Of a stretch of DNA of 64,000 bases, positions 45,455-54,278 are shown one piece after another. Both the position numbers and the translations under genes were made by a program. Numbering within the stretch: position 1 is the first letter of the stretch; the number at the start of each line of letters is the position of its first letter. The stretch is from Streptomyces peucetius. Lineage in GTDB: Bacteria; Actinomycetota; Actinomycetes; Streptomycetales; Streptomycetaceae. The notes below the pieces were generated by a model. The model saw nothing but the letters and a program-made list of their open reading frames with translations. It was not told the origin of the DNA and searched no databases. The stretch spans positions 7,502,001 to 7,566,000 of the forward strand of contig NZ_CP107567.1 of NCBI RefSeq assembly GCF_025854275.1, written 5' to 3'.

Positions 45455-47023
45455 TCAGTGGCCGACGGCGCAGGCGTCCCCGTTGAGTGTGAACCGCGGC
45501 GGCGGGGCCGAGTCACCGGTGTGGTCGGCGAGGTAGCCGAGGGTGATGCTCGCGCCCGGCGCGAGCGCGGCGTTGTGCGAGGCGTTGGTCGCCGCGATCG
45601 TGTTGCTTCCCTGCGTCAGGTCGGTGTTCCAGTCGGAGACGACGGTCTGCCCGAGGGCCAGCGGGAACTCGAGCGTCCAGCCGTTCACCGCCGTGCTGCC
45701 GGTGTTGGTGACCGTGAGGTTCACCGTCGTGCCGGTGCCCCAGGTCTGCACGGTGCGATCCACCCGGCAGGCGGGTTCCTCCTGCTCGAACGACACGCGG
45801 TGCAGGCCGCCGGGCAGGTCGTTGACCACGTAGAACTCCCCGTCGACGGTCGTGCCGATCGACGTCACCTGGGTGGGCAGCTCCCCGATCTCGGCCTCCG
45901 AGTAGCCGCCGCTGCCGTCGGGGCGCAGTGCCCAGACCGTGGACGAGCAGTAGTCGGTGGCGATGTACGTGCCGCCGAGGAGGCCGGCGTACTTCTGCCC
46001 CCGGTAGACGTGACCGCCGATGACCGAACAGCCTCCGGTGTAGGGGGAGTACGTGAAGACCGGTTCGGTGTGGGTCTCGCCGGGCGTGCAGTGCCCGCCC
46101 TCGAACCTCTCCAGGCCCTCGTAGCAGGACCAGCCGAGGTTCAGCCCGCCCTGTCCGGGGGCGAGGTGGTCGACCTCCTCCCATCGGCCCTGGCCGACGT
46201 CGCCGATCCACATCGAGCCGTCGGCGCTGTCGAAGGAGAACCGCCACGGGTTGCGCAGTCCGTACAGCCAGATCTCCTCGCGGGCGCCGGGCGTGCCCAC
46301 GAAGGGGTTGTCGCCGGGGAGGCAGTAAGGGAGCGGGGCGCAGTCGCGGTTCACGTCGATGCGCAGGACCTTGCCCAGCAGGGTGTCCAGCCGCTGCCCG
46401 GCGCGGAGGGGGTCCGCGGAGCCGCCGCCGTCGCCGATGCTCCAGTACAGGTGGCCGTCGGGACCGAAGGCGAGCTGACCGCCGTTGTGGTTGCTGTACT
46501 CCGCGTGTTCCTGGGAGAGCAGGACCTCCAGGCGGGACTCGTCGAGCCGGTAGCGGGCGAGGGTGACCGCGCCGTCGGGCAGTGCCGTGTACGCCAGGTA
46601 CAGGTCCTGACTGTCGGCGAAGTCGGGCGCAAGGGCGATGCCGAGCAGGCCGCGCTCGTTGCCCGACTGGTCCACGGCCGGGGTGATGTCGATGAGTGCG
46701 GTCCCGGCCAGGCCGGTGTCCGGGTGGTAGACGCGGACGGTGCCGGGCTTCTCGGTGATGAACAGCCGGCCCGTGCCGTCGTCGGGGGCGGCGATGGCGG
46801 TGGGCCGTCTGAGCCCGGAGGCCACCTGGGTGGTGGTCGTGCTGAGGGAGGGCAGGGGGACGGGCGCGGTGCGGGCCGCCATTTCCGTCCGGGGCGGGGT
46901 GGTGTCCGCTGTTGTGTGGGAGGCCGCCGCGAAGGACGCGGCCGTGGTGGTCGGCAGCAGGGCGAGGGCGGCGGTCAGCAGGAAGGCGGACAGAAGGGGT
47001 CCTGTCCAGCGGCGTCTTGGCAT
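45455..47023 (-). CDS. Secreted PQQ-type sugar dehydrogenase with C-terminal CBM2
   Basis: The 522-residue protein has a signal peptide (ending about residue 33), then a glucose/sorbosone dehydrogenase propeller (TAIAAPDDGTGRLFITEKPG, NERGLLGIALAPDF, HNGGQLAFGPDGHLYWSIGDGG, GLRNPWRFSFD). A CBM2 follows at about 420-522 (CRVDRTVQTWGTGTTVNLTV, WTLEFPLALG). It resembles AA12-type PQQ enzymes, which can feed electrons to LPMOs. It lies 165 bp downstream of the LPMO gene, past a terminator. Confidence 0.88.
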   Translation of the reverse strand: MPRRRWTGPLLSAFLLTAALALLPTTTAASFAAASHTTADTTPPRTEMAARTAPVPLPSLSTTTTQVASGLRRPTAIAAPDDGTGRLFITEKPGTVRVYHPDTGLAGTALIDITPAVDQSGNERGLLGIALAPDFADSQDLYLAYTALPDGAVTLARYRLDESRLEVLLSQEHAEYSNHNGGQLAFGPDGHLYWSIGDGGGSADPLRAGQRLDTLLGKVLRIDVNRDCAPLPYCLPGDNPFVGTPGAREEIWLYGLRNPWRFSFDSADGSMWIGDVGQGRWEEVDHLAPGQGGLNLGWSCYEGLERFEGGHCTPGETHTEPVFTYSPYTGGCSVIGGHVYRGQKYAGLLGGTYIATDYCSSTVWALRPDGSGGYSEAEIGELPTQVTSIGTTVDGEFYVVNDLPGGLHRVSFEQEEPACRVDRTVQTWGTGTTVNLTVTNTGSTAVNGWTLEFPLALGQTVVSDWNTDLTQGSNTIAATNASHNAALAPGASITLGYLADHTGDSAPPPRFTLNGDACAVGH

Positions 47024-47136
47024 GTCGGCTCCAGTAGCAAGGACCGCTTGTTCCGGTCGGTGGGCAGGTCGCCGTGTGACGGCGGGCGGTGCGTCGGCCT
47101 CGGGGCGCCGCGTTGGTGGGCCGGAGAACGGACGGG

Positions 47137-47170
47137 GTCCCGCCGGACGGCGCGCGGCGTCCGGCGGGAC
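47137..47170 (-). terminator. Strong hairpin between LPMO and PQQ-dehydrogenase genes
   Basis: A perfect 12-bp stem (GTCCCGCCGGAC / GTCCGGCGGGAC) with a 10-nt loop lies 18 bp past the LPMO stop codon. Confidence 0.75.
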
Positions 47171-47188
47171 GGCTCGGTGATCGGTCGA

Positions 47189-47854
47189 TCAGCGGAAGTT
47201 CACGTCACTGCACAGGAAGTAGGTCTGGTCCATGTGCGAGGCCTGCCAGATCGTGTAGACGACATGGCGACCGCTGTAGCCGGACGTACTGACGGGGATC
47301 GAGTAGTTCTGGCTGGGCGCGTACCTGCCGGTGCTGGCGACCAGTTGCAGGTCGCTCCAGCGCAGAGGCTGGGTGGTGGGGTCGAAACCCTGCCGGGTGA
47401 CGTAGACCTGGAAGTAGTCCGCACCGTGGCTGGCCTGGTCGTACAGCTTGACCGTGAAGTCGGAGCCGACGTCCGTGGTCTTCCACGCGCCGAACGTGTC
47501 CAGCGCGTTGTAGCGACCGCCCTCGGTCCGGCCGCCGCTGCACAGCTGCCCGTCCGGGACGACGGCCTGGAAGTTGCCGCCGGAGCCGTTGCGGTAGAGG
47601 CCGTTCCAGTTCCACATGGCGTTCGGGTCGGCCTGCCAGGCCTGCCAGCACATGGGGTCCTCCTGGGCCATGGCCGGATTCTGGAAGTCGCTGCCCCAGC
47701 GCAGCCAGCAGCCGTAGTTGCGCGACGCCGGGTCGACGACCGATCCGTGGGCGACGGCGGTGCCGCTCCAGGGGATCAGGCTGAGCAGCGCCGCGACGAG
47801 GGTCGTCAGGGCGAGCGTCAGACGGCGTCTGATGGTGTGTACATGACAATTCAT
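47189..47854 (-). CDS. AA10 lytic polysaccharide monooxygenase
   Basis: The 221-residue secreted copper enzyme starts after signal cleavage at AVA-His36, the histidine-brace N terminus (HGSVVDPASRNYGCW). The second copper ligand is His143 in ASHGADYFQVY. The C terminus (SDVNF) supplies the axial Phe region. It has no carbohydrate-binding module. AA10 enzymes oxidatively cleave cellulose or chitin; the CebR box upstream points to cellulose. The ATG at 47854 follows GAAAGAAGG. Confidence 0.93.
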   Translation of the reverse strand: MNCHVHTIRRRLTLALTTLVAALLSLIPWSGTAVAHGSVVDPASRNYGCWLRWGSDFQNPAMAQEDPMCWQAWQADPNAMWNWNGLYRNGSGGNFQAVVPDGQLCSGGRTEGGRYNALDTFGAWKTTDVGSDFTVKLYDQASHGADYFQVYVTRQGFDPTTQPLRWSDLQLVASTGRYAPSQNYSIPVSTSGYSGRHVVYTIWQASHMDQTYFLCSDVNFR

Positions 47855-47928
47855 GATCGCCTTCTTTCCGTGGGGGAATGCCGGATTCCTGTGGGGTCCG
47901 ACGGTGTGGCGGTGTTCCCGCGGATGTG

Positions 47929-47942
47929 TGGGAGCGCTCCCA
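47929..47942. promoter_or_regulatory. CebR operator (cellulose-utilisation repressor box)
   Basis: TGGGAGCGCTCCCA is a perfect 14-bp palindrome identical to the consensus CebR box of Streptomyces. It lies 75 bp upstream of the LPMO start, so cellobiose should induce this gene. Confidence 0.9.
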
Positions 47943-47988
47943 CGCCTCCAGGCTGCGCCTCGCGAAACGGAGCGGCAACGTTTGATTG

Positions 47989-48022
47989 CGCCACTTTCGG
48001 GCCGCGTGGCGCGAAAGTGGCG
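47989..48022 (-). terminator. Hairpin terminator after the MFS exporter gene
   Basis: A perfect 11-bp stem CGCCACTTTCG / CGAAAGTGGCG with a 12-nt loop starts 6 bp past the MFS stop codon and ends the transporter operon. Confidence 0.75.
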
Positions 48023-48027
48023 ATGTG

Positions 48028-49281
48028 CTACGGGCGCTGGTCGTCCTGCGTGCCGAGCGGGCCCGGTGTGCGGTGCCCCTCCCGTCGTGGGACCGGGAAG
48101 CCGGCCGTGTCCGAACCGTCCGACCCGCGCGGAACGAGCGCCGCCCCCACGAGCGGTACGGCCGCCAGAGCCGCCCACGGCCAGGCGCCCTCGGCTTCGA
48201 CCAGCATCCCGGCCGGGGCTCCTCCCGCCAGGACCACCACGCCGGACAGGGACGACAGCATGCCCGTGTACAGGCCGAGGCGGTGCGCGGGGACCAGGTC
48301 CGGCAGCCAGGCGCGGGTGGCAGGTACCACCAGCATCTGTCCGAGCGTCAGGAGAACGACGAAGGCCAGCGACGACCACAGGCCGCCCGCCGGCCGCAGC
48401 ACACCGGCCGCTGCGAAGGACGCCGAGACGACCAGCAACCCCGTACGGACCGAGGCGCCCCAGGACAGCCGCGCCGCGGCGTACCGCTCCAGCGGGAGCT
48501 GACCGGCGACCACCAGAGCCGACGACAGGGCGAAGAGCCAGCCGAGCGCCGCCTGGGAGCCCGTCGCCCCTCCGAGTTCGGCGGGCAGCGCCAGATAGAG
48601 CTGGTTGTAGGCCAGCAGGTAGCAGGAGTACGCGAGCGTGAGGGCCAGGAACCGGCGGTGGTGCAGGGTCTCCCGCAAGCCGGGCAGCGCCGCCGCCCGG
48701 TGAGCCGTGTCCGGCTCGGGGCGCCCCGGCATCAGCCGCCAGTGCCCGGCAAGCACCAGGGTGAAGACCCCCGCCCCCGCCAGACAGGCCGCGCCGAATC
48801 CGCCGTGCAGCAGGAGGACACCCAGCACCGGGCCGATCAGCGCGCCTGCCTGACCGCCCGCGGAGAAGCGCGCGAGCAGGCGGGTGCGCGGGGTGCCGGT
48901 GGCCGTCTCGTGCCGTACCGCCTCCCGTGCGATCTCCGACTCGACGGCGGGCGAGAACAGCGCGGCGGCCAGACCCACCACCAGAACGGCGCCCGTCACG
49001 GACCACACCGAGTCGGCGACGGCCAGCCAAAGGAAGCCGGCCACCCGCAGGGCACAGCCGGTCAGCACCACCGGGCGGGGCCCGAAGCGGTCGGTGAGCG
49101 CGCCCCCCACCACGAACAGCCCCTGCTGGCTGAAGGTGCGCAGACCGAGAACGAGGCCGACCATCCAGCCCGCCAGACCGAGGCAGCCGCTCAAGTGCGC
49201 GGCGAGGTAGGGGAGTACGGCGAAGAACCCGACGTTGAAGGCGAACTGGCTGCCGATGAGGAGCCGGGCGAGAGGGCTCAC
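48028..49281 (-). CDS. MFS exporter at the end of the metallophore-type operon (CntE-like)
   Basis: The 417-residue 12-helix transporter has a typical N-terminal half (SQFAFNVGFFAVLPYLAAHLSG) and a motif-A region GGALTDRFGPRPVV. In opine-metallophore systems CntE exports the metallophore. The GTG start overlaps the ATPase stop (GTGA), so it is co-translated with the importer. The fixed position after two Opp-type ATPases is the main reason for this reading. Confidence 0.82.
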   Translation of the reverse strand: MSPLARLLIGSQFAFNVGFFAVLPYLAAHLSGCLGLAGWMVGLVLGLRTFSQQGLFVVGGALTDRFGPRPVVLTGCALRVAGFLWLAVADSVWSVTGAVLVVGLAAALFSPAVESEIAREAVRHETATGTPRTRLLARFSAGGQAGALIGPVLGVLLLHGGFGAACLAGAGVFTLVLAGHWRLMPGRPEPDTAHRAAALPGLRETLHHRRFLALTLAYSCYLLAYNQLYLALPAELGGATGSQAALGWLFALSSALVVAGQLPLERYAAARLSWGASVRTGLLVVSASFAAAGVLRPAGGLWSSLAFVVLLTLGQMLVVPATRAWLPDLVPAHRLGLYTGMLSSLSGVVVLAGGAPAGMLVEAEGAWPWAALAAVPLVGAALVPRGSDGSDTAGFPVPRREGHRTPGPLGTQDDQRP

Positions 49282-49967
49282 ACGCTGATCCGTTCGATCC
49301 GGCCCGCCCGCATCTCGGCGGTCCGGTCGGCGAAGTGCCGTACGAGCGCCATGTCGTGGCAGATGAAGAGGAACCCGAGCCCCAGCTTCTCCTGGAGGTC
49401 CGCGAGCAGGTTGAGGACCCCGGCACGGACCGAGGGGTCCAGCGCGGACACCGGCTCGTCGAGGACCAGCAGCTTCGGCTCGCTCGCCAGGGCCCGGGCG
49501 ATGCCGACGCGCTGGCACTGGCCGCCGGACAGTTCGTGCGGCAGTCGTCCGCCGTGCACCCGGTCGTCGAGTCCGACCACGGCGAGCAGCTCGGCGACCC
49601 TGGCCGGACCTGTGGCACGGTCCCAGCGGCCCTGGACGCGCAGGGGTTCCGCGACGGCGTCGCGGATGCTGCGCCGCGGGCTGAGCGAACCGTACGGGTC
49701 CTGGAAGACCGGTTGCATCGCCGGACGCAGCGGCCGCAAGGCGCGCTCGTCGAGCCCGGTCAGCTCTCGGCCGTCGAACCACACCTCGCCGCCGGCGGGA
49801 CGACGCAGCTGGAGCACGGCGGTGGCGGTGGACGACTTGCCGCAGCCCGACGGGCCGACGAGGGCGAGGGTCTCCCCGGCACGCAGGCCGAAGGAGACAC
49901 GGTCGACGGCGACGGTCGAGCCGTACCGTACGACCAGTTCACGGACGTCCAGCAGGTCGTCGCTCAT
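49278..49967 (-). CDS. ABC transporter ATPase, OppF/CntF-like
   Basis: The 229-residue ATPase has Walker A GPSGCGKSS (38-46), a Q-loop in VFQDPYGSLSPR, signature LSGGQ (146-150) and Walker B LLVLDEP (166-172). It lacks the long C-terminal oligopeptide domain. Start and stop overlap both neighbours by 4 bp. Confidence 0.9.
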   Translation of the reverse strand: MSDDLLDVRELVVRYGSTVAVDRVSFGLRAGETLALVGPSGCGKSSTATAVLQLRRPAGGEVWFDGRELTGLDERALRPLRPAMQPVFQDPYGSLSPRRSIRDAVAEPLRVQGRWDRATGPARVAELLAVVGLDDRVHGGRLPHELSGGQCQRVGIARALASEPKLLVLDEPVSALDPSVRAGVLNLLADLQEKLGLGFLFICHDMALVRHFADRTAEMRAGRIERISV

Positions 49968-51010
49968 CGGTGCTCCAGAAACAGATCGGCGGCGTTCCCC
50001 GGTACCTCGTGCGGACGGTGGCAGGAGACCTGACGGCCGTCCGTGGTCTGCGGCTCCGGGCTCTCGGTGCGGCAGCGGTCCTGGGCGAGCGGGCAGCGAG
50101 GTGCGAAGGCGCACCCGGCCGGCGGGGCGCCGACCGCGGGCGGCGCGCCGGGGACGGCGGGCAGGCGGGCTCCCCGCTCGGTCGGGGTGAGCGAGGCGAG
50201 GAGCCCGGCGGTGTACGGGGCGCGCGGCCGCGCGAACACCCGGCCCACCGGGCCCGATTCCACATGCCGGCCCGCGTACATGACGAGCACCCGGTCGGCG
50301 TGCGCGCGTGCGGCCTCCAGGTCGTGGGTGACGAGGACCAGCGCCGAGCCCGCCGCCTCCCGCTGCTCGGCGAGGACGTGGAGCACTTGCGACCGCAGGT
50401 CCGGATCGAGGGCGGTGGTCGGTTCGTCGGCGACGATCAGCTCGGGGTCGTTGACCGTCGCCATGGCGATCACGGCACGCTGCCGCATCCCGCCGGACAG
50501 TTCGTGCGGATACGCGCCGGACCTGGCCGCCGGGATCCCGACGCGTTCCAGCGCCAGGGCGGCTTTCGCGCGCGCGTCCTTGCGCGACAGCCGCTGCACG
50601 GAGCGGACGGCGGCGGCCAGTTGCTCCCCGACCGGGTGCACGGGTGACAGCGCGGACAGCGCGTCCTGCGGCACGAGCGCCACGCGCCGTCCCCACAGAC
50701 CCTCCGCCCGGGCGCCCACCAGCTCGTCGGAACCAGCGTCGGAACCAGCGTCGGCACCGCCGCCGGCACCACCGTCGGAACCAGCGTCGGCACCGCCGGA
50801 CGTCCGCAACCGGACGCTGCCGGTCACCGTCGCGCCGCGCGGCGGCATGCCGAGCAGGGCCCGCGCGGTCAGCGACTTGCCGGCCCCGGACTCGCCGGCC
50901 AGGGCCAGGACTTCACCGGCGCGGACCTCGAAGGAAAGCCCGCGCACGGCCTCGTGGGCTCCGAAGGCGACCCGCAGGTCCCGCACACGGAGCAGCGGCT
51001 CATCCGCCAT
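49964..51010 (-). CDS. ABC transporter ATPase, OppD/CntD-like
   Basis: The 348-residue protein has Walker A GESGAGKS (39-46), signature LSGGM (171-175), Walker B LIVADEP (191-197), and the C-terminal oligopeptide/dipeptide domain with its Cys cluster (CAFAPRCPLAQDRC). A Gly/Ser/Asp/Ala-rich insert (about 71-96) built on a 12-bp DNA repeat interrupts the region before the Q-loop; it is unusual and probably a surface loop. It overlaps the permease gene by 11 bp. Confidence 0.9.
   Translation of the reverse strand: MADEPLLRVRDLRVAFGAHEAVRGLSFEVRAGEVLALAGESGAGKSLTARALLGMPPRGATVTGSVRLRTSGGADAGSDGGAGGGADAGSDAGSDELVGARAEGLWGRRVALVPQDALSALSPVHPVGEQLAAAVRSVQRLSRKDARAKAALALERVGIPAARSGAYPHELSGGMRQRAVIAMATVNDPELIVADEPTTALDPDLRSQVLHVLAEQREAAGSALVLVTHDLEAARAHADRVLVMYAGRHVESGPVGRVFARPRAPYTAGLLASLTPTERGARLPAVPGAPPAVGAPPAGCAFAPRCPLAQDRCRTESPEPQTTDGRQVSCHRPHEVPGNAADLFLEHR
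50742..50800. repeat. 12-bp imperfect tandem repeat inside the OppD-like gene
   Basis: Units of the type GGAACCAGCGTC / GGCACCGCCGTC repeat about five times and encode the Gly-Ala-Asp-Ser insert. The unit length is a multiple of three, so expansion keeps the frame. Confidence 0.6.
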
Positions 51011-52718
51011 GGGGCAGGTCCTTTCCCGTCGTTCTCGTGTACGCCGACAGCGACACCGCCAGCCCCGCCAGCAACGCCAGCGCCAGCGCGGGCGCCAGCG
51101 CCGCCCACGGTGCGCGTTCCACATAGGCCCGCGACTCGTCCAGCAGGAGCCCCCACTCCGGCGCGGGCGGCTGGGCACCCAGGCCCAGGAAGCCCAGCGA
51201 CGCCAGGGCCAGGGCCATGCCCGGCAGGCGCAGTACGGCGTGGCGGGCGACCGGGCCGGTGACCGACGGGAGGACGTGCCGCCACAGGATCCAGCGCGGT
51301 GTCGCACCGATCGCCTTCTGCGCGAGCAGGAAGCCTGAGGCGCGTACCTCCTGGACCAGGGCCGCCGCGTGCGCCGCCAGGGGAGGCCAGGAGATCAGGG
51401 CCACCGCGAGCGCGGCCCCGCCCGTCCCCGGGCCGAGGACCGCGGCGACGAGAATGCCGACGATCACCGGCGGCAGGGCGTTGGCGATGTCGGAGAGGCC
51501 GGACGTCATGTTCGGTACGAAGCCGAGGGCCACGGCCAGCAGCCAGCTGAGCGCGCACACGGCGACCGCCGTACCGACCGTCGCGGCCGCCCCGTGCCCC
51601 AGCCGGGCCAGCACATCACGCCCGAGGCCGTCCGCGCCCAACGGGTGCGCGAGGGACGGCGGGGCGAGACGGGCGGCCGTGTCGATCGTGTACGGGTCGC
51701 GCAGCAGCCCGTACCCGATGACGGCCACCAGGACGGCCGCGAGCGCGACCGGCACGGCCGGCGCCACCCGAACGGGCCGCGCGGCGGGCAGTGTCAGGCC
51801 CGCGTCCCGCACTGCCGGGCCCAGCAGCCGCCGACGTGCCAGCGCCGCCAGCGCGCCGACGCCCAGGCCCAGCGCGAGCAGCGCCAGCACGGACCCCTGG
51901 AGCAGGGGCAGGTCCTGCGACTTGGCCGCGCCCAGCGACGTACGCCCGATGCCCGGCACCGCGAAGACCGTCTCGACGGCGACCGCGCCGCCGGTGAGGC
52001 CGACCGCGACCATGCCGAACTGCGGTACCAGAGGCGGCAGTACGCGCCGGAGCGCGGCGAGCGCGACCCGTCCCCGTGAGACACCGGCGCCGCGCCACAG
52101 TTCCACCCACCGCTCGTCGAGCACGGCGGGCAGCGCGTCGGCCACCAGCCGCCCGAGCAGCCCTCCCGCCGGAACGCCCAGCGCGACAGCGGGCAGCACG
52201 AGATGCGCGGGCCCCTGCCAGCCGGACGTCGGCAGCCAGTCGAGCCACACGCCGACGACGATCAGTCCCACGGTGGCCAGCAAAAATTCGGGTACGGCGG
52301 CGAGCATCGCCGCGAACGCGCCGGAGGTTCCGCGCCCGCGTACGAGGACCGGCGCGGCGAGGACGACCGCGACGAGCAGGGCGACCGCGAGCGCGGCGCC
52401 CATCAGGCCCAGCGACACCTGCAGCCCGGCGGCCACGGAGGGCAGGACTTCGGTGCCGGACACCCATGAGGTGCCCAGGTCGCCCCGGAGCAGCCCGGTG
52501 GCCCAGCCGCTCAGCAGCGACAGGGGCCCAGCGTCCAGCCCGAGGTCGGCGCGGATGGCGCCCAGCGCCTCGGCCGTGGGCTCCTGTTCGGCGGACCTGG
52601 CGCGCAGCACGGTGAGTGCCGGGTCGCGGCCGGAGAGCCAGGGCAGCAGGCCGACGACCGCCAGGACGGCGGCGAGCGCGCCGGCCAGCCCGACGCCCCG
52701 CGTCAGGCCGGCCCTCAC
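51000..52718 (-). CDS. Fused ABC permease: OppB-like and OppC-like halves in one protein
   Basis: The 572-residue protein holds two complete binding-protein-dependent permeases. The first (1-305) has the OppB order, with an EAA-loop region ELWRGAGVSRGRVALAALRRV. The second (about 315-565) has the OppC order, with HPLGADGLGRDVLARL and an EAA loop ASGFLLAQKAIGATPRWILWRHVLP. The two are normally separate genes. The GTG start at 52718 overlaps the binding-protein stop. Confidence 0.88.
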   Translation of the reverse strand: MRAGLTRGVGLAGALAAVLAVVGLLPWLSGRDPALTVLRARSAEQEPTAEALGAIRADLGLDAGPLSLLSGWATGLLRGDLGTSWVSGTEVLPSVAAGLQVSLGLMGAALAVALLVAVVLAAPVLVRGRGTSGAFAAMLAAVPEFLLATVGLIVVGVWLDWLPTSGWQGPAHLVLPAVALGVPAGGLLGRLVADALPAVLDERWVELWRGAGVSRGRVALAALRRVLPPLVPQFGMVAVGLTGGAVAVETVFAVPGIGRTSLGAAKSQDLPLLQGSVLALLALGLGVGALAALARRRLLGPAVRDAGLTLPAARPVRVAPAVPVALAAVLVAVIGYGLLRDPYTIDTAARLAPPSLAHPLGADGLGRDVLARLGHGAAATVGTAVAVCALSWLLAVALGFVPNMTSGLSDIANALPPVIVGILVAAVLGPGTGGAALAVALISWPPLAAHAAALVQEVRASGFLLAQKAIGATPRWILWRHVLPSVTGPVARHAVLRLPGMALALASLGFLGLGAQPPAPEWGLLLDESRAYVERAPWAALAPALALALLAGLAVSLSAYTRTTGKDLPHGG

Positions 52719-54208
52719 TTGACGTACGTGGCGGACGTGACGAGCAGCCGCTCGCGCGGATCGTGCTCGACGCCCACGACACCGGCGGCGTCACCCTGGA
52801 CGACCCGCTCGTGGAGCATCGGGATCGCGGCGTCGGTGGCGAGTACGGCGGCCTCGGCACGCATGACCGCCGTGCGCCGTTCCGGACCCGCCTCCTTCGC
52901 GCCGGCCTCGGCCAGGGCCTTGTCGACGGCGGGGTCGGCGAGCTGAGAGATGTTGAAGGAGCCCTGGGAGCCGAAGTCGCTGTAGAGGTAGGCCACCGGG
53001 TCGCCGGAGTCGAGGACGGTCGCCCGGGACAGGATGAACGCGTCGAACTCGCCCGCCAGCGCGTCGGATTCGATGTTCGCGTACTCGCGCACCTCCAGCT
53101 CGACCTTGAACCCGGCCTTCTGGAGCTGCTGCTGGAGGGTCTGGGCGACCTCCGGCAGTTCGGCCCGGTCGGTGAACGTCCCGATGGTGACCGTGGCGCC
53201 GTCCGGGTCGCCGGCCTTGGCTCGCGCCGGTTCGGTGCGCAGGTCCGCGGCCCACGGGAGGGCGGGTCCGAGCAGACCGCGGGCCACGTCGGCCCGGCCC
53301 TCGTACACGCCCTCGACGATCGCCTCCGCGTCGATGGCCTCGCGGGCGGCGGCGCGGAGCCCGGCGTCCTCGAAGGGGCTTTTGGTGGTGTTGAGGTACA
53401 GGGTGTTGGTGCGCGGCATCGGCACCTCGGTGATCAGTTCCTGGTCGAGCAGCGCCGCCTGCGAGACGGGCACGGCCTCCACGATGTCGGCCTCGCCGCT
53501 GCGCAGCGCGGCGGCGCGGGCGGTGCCGTCCGGTACGAACGTCACGTCGATGCCGGGTGCCTTGGCCTTCGTGCCCCAGTAGCCGTCGAACCGGTCGAGG
53601 GCGGCGGAGGAGGTGCCGTTGACCTTGGTCAGCTCGAAGGCGCCGGTGCCGGTACCGACGGGGTCGACCGTCTTCCCGCGGTACGCCGCGGCGGACAGGA
53701 TCGACAGCTGCGGGGAGCTGAGCCGCTGCGGGAGGAGCGGGTCCTCGGTGGCGGTGGTGACCGTGACGGTGTGCTTGCCGGAGGCCTTCACGTCGAGGTC
53801 GACGCCGTCGAGGATGCGGGGCTTCGGCGAGGCGGTGGCGGCCTCGGTCAGGGCGTTGACGACCGCCTGGCTGGTGAGCGCGCTGCCGTCGTGGAAGGTG
53901 ACGCTGTCGCGGAGGGTGAAGGACCAGGTCCGTCCGCTCTGCCGCCAGGAGGTGGCCAGGGACGGCCGGGCGTCGCCGTCGGCGTCGAGGTTGACGAGGG
54001 TCTCGGCGGTGGACCAGCGCGACAGCTTGAAGGCGTCGTCCGAGAGCGGGGACAGCCCGGAGCGCGGCGGGTTCATCATCGCCACACGTATGCGCTTGCC
54101 GTCGGCGCCCGTGTCGGCCCCCGTTCCGGAGGAGGCGAAGCAGCCGGTGAGCAGTACGGACACCGAGGACAGGACAGCGATGCGGAGAGAACGGGCAGGC
54201 AGGCGCAC
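52715..54208 (-). CDS. ABC transporter substrate-binding lipoprotein, dipeptide/nickel family 5 (CntA-like)
   Basis: The 497-residue protein has a lipobox (VLLTGC, Cys23) and the SBP_bac_5 pattern: STAETLVNLDADG, LATSWRQSGRTWSFTLRDSVTFHDG, and YLNTTKSPFEDAGLRAAAREAID. Members bind peptides, nickel or metal-opine complexes. It is the first gene of a five-gene operon under a Zur-like box, which favours a metal-chelate substrate. Confidence 0.88.
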   Translation of the reverse strand: MRLPARSLRIAVLSSVSVLLTGCFASSGTGADTGADGKRIRVAMMNPPRSGLSPLSDDAFKLSRWSTAETLVNLDADGDARPSLATSWRQSGRTWSFTLRDSVTFHDGSALTSQAVVNALTEAATASPKPRILDGVDLDVKASGKHTVTVTTATEDPLLPQRLSSPQLSILSAAAYRGKTVDPVGTGTGAFELTKVNGTSSAALDRFDGYWGTKAKAPGIDVTFVPDGTARAAALRSGEADIVEAVPVSQAALLDQELITEVPMPRTNTLYLNTTKSPFEDAGLRAAAREAIDAEAIVEGVYEGRADVARGLLGPALPWAADLRTEPARAKAGDPDGATVTIGTFTDRAELPEVAQTLQQQLQKAGFKVELEVREYANIESDALAGEFDAFILSRATVLDSGDPVAYLYSDFGSQGSFNISQLADPAVDKALAEAGAKEAGPERRTAVMRAEAAVLATDAAIPMLHERVVQGDAAGVVGVEHDPRERLLVTSATYVK

Positions 54209-54263
54209 AGGGACCTTCCGGGCGGGAGGACGGGCAACTGAGGAGAGCGTGACGCTAACACGA

Positions 54264-54278
54264 TGACAATCATTTTCA
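54264..54278. promoter_or_regulatory. Zur-type zinc box
   Basis: TGACAATCATTTTCA matches the 7-1-7 Zur palindrome of Streptomyces (TGAAAAT-N-ATTTTCA) with one mismatch between arms. It lies 56 bp upstream of the binding-protein gene. The AT-rich word stands out in high-GC DNA. Confidence 0.75.

Noticed and set aside
45368..48502. Plus-strand reading frame of more than 1,000 codons
   Set aside because: It is opposite the PQQ-dehydrogenase, LPMO and MFS genes, has no domain and is low-complexity; a shadow of high third-position GC.
47189..49618. 809-codon frame joining the LPMO to upstream sequence
   Set aside because: Only the last 221 residues are protein-like; the LPMO has its own ATG, ribosome-binding site and signal peptide at 47854.
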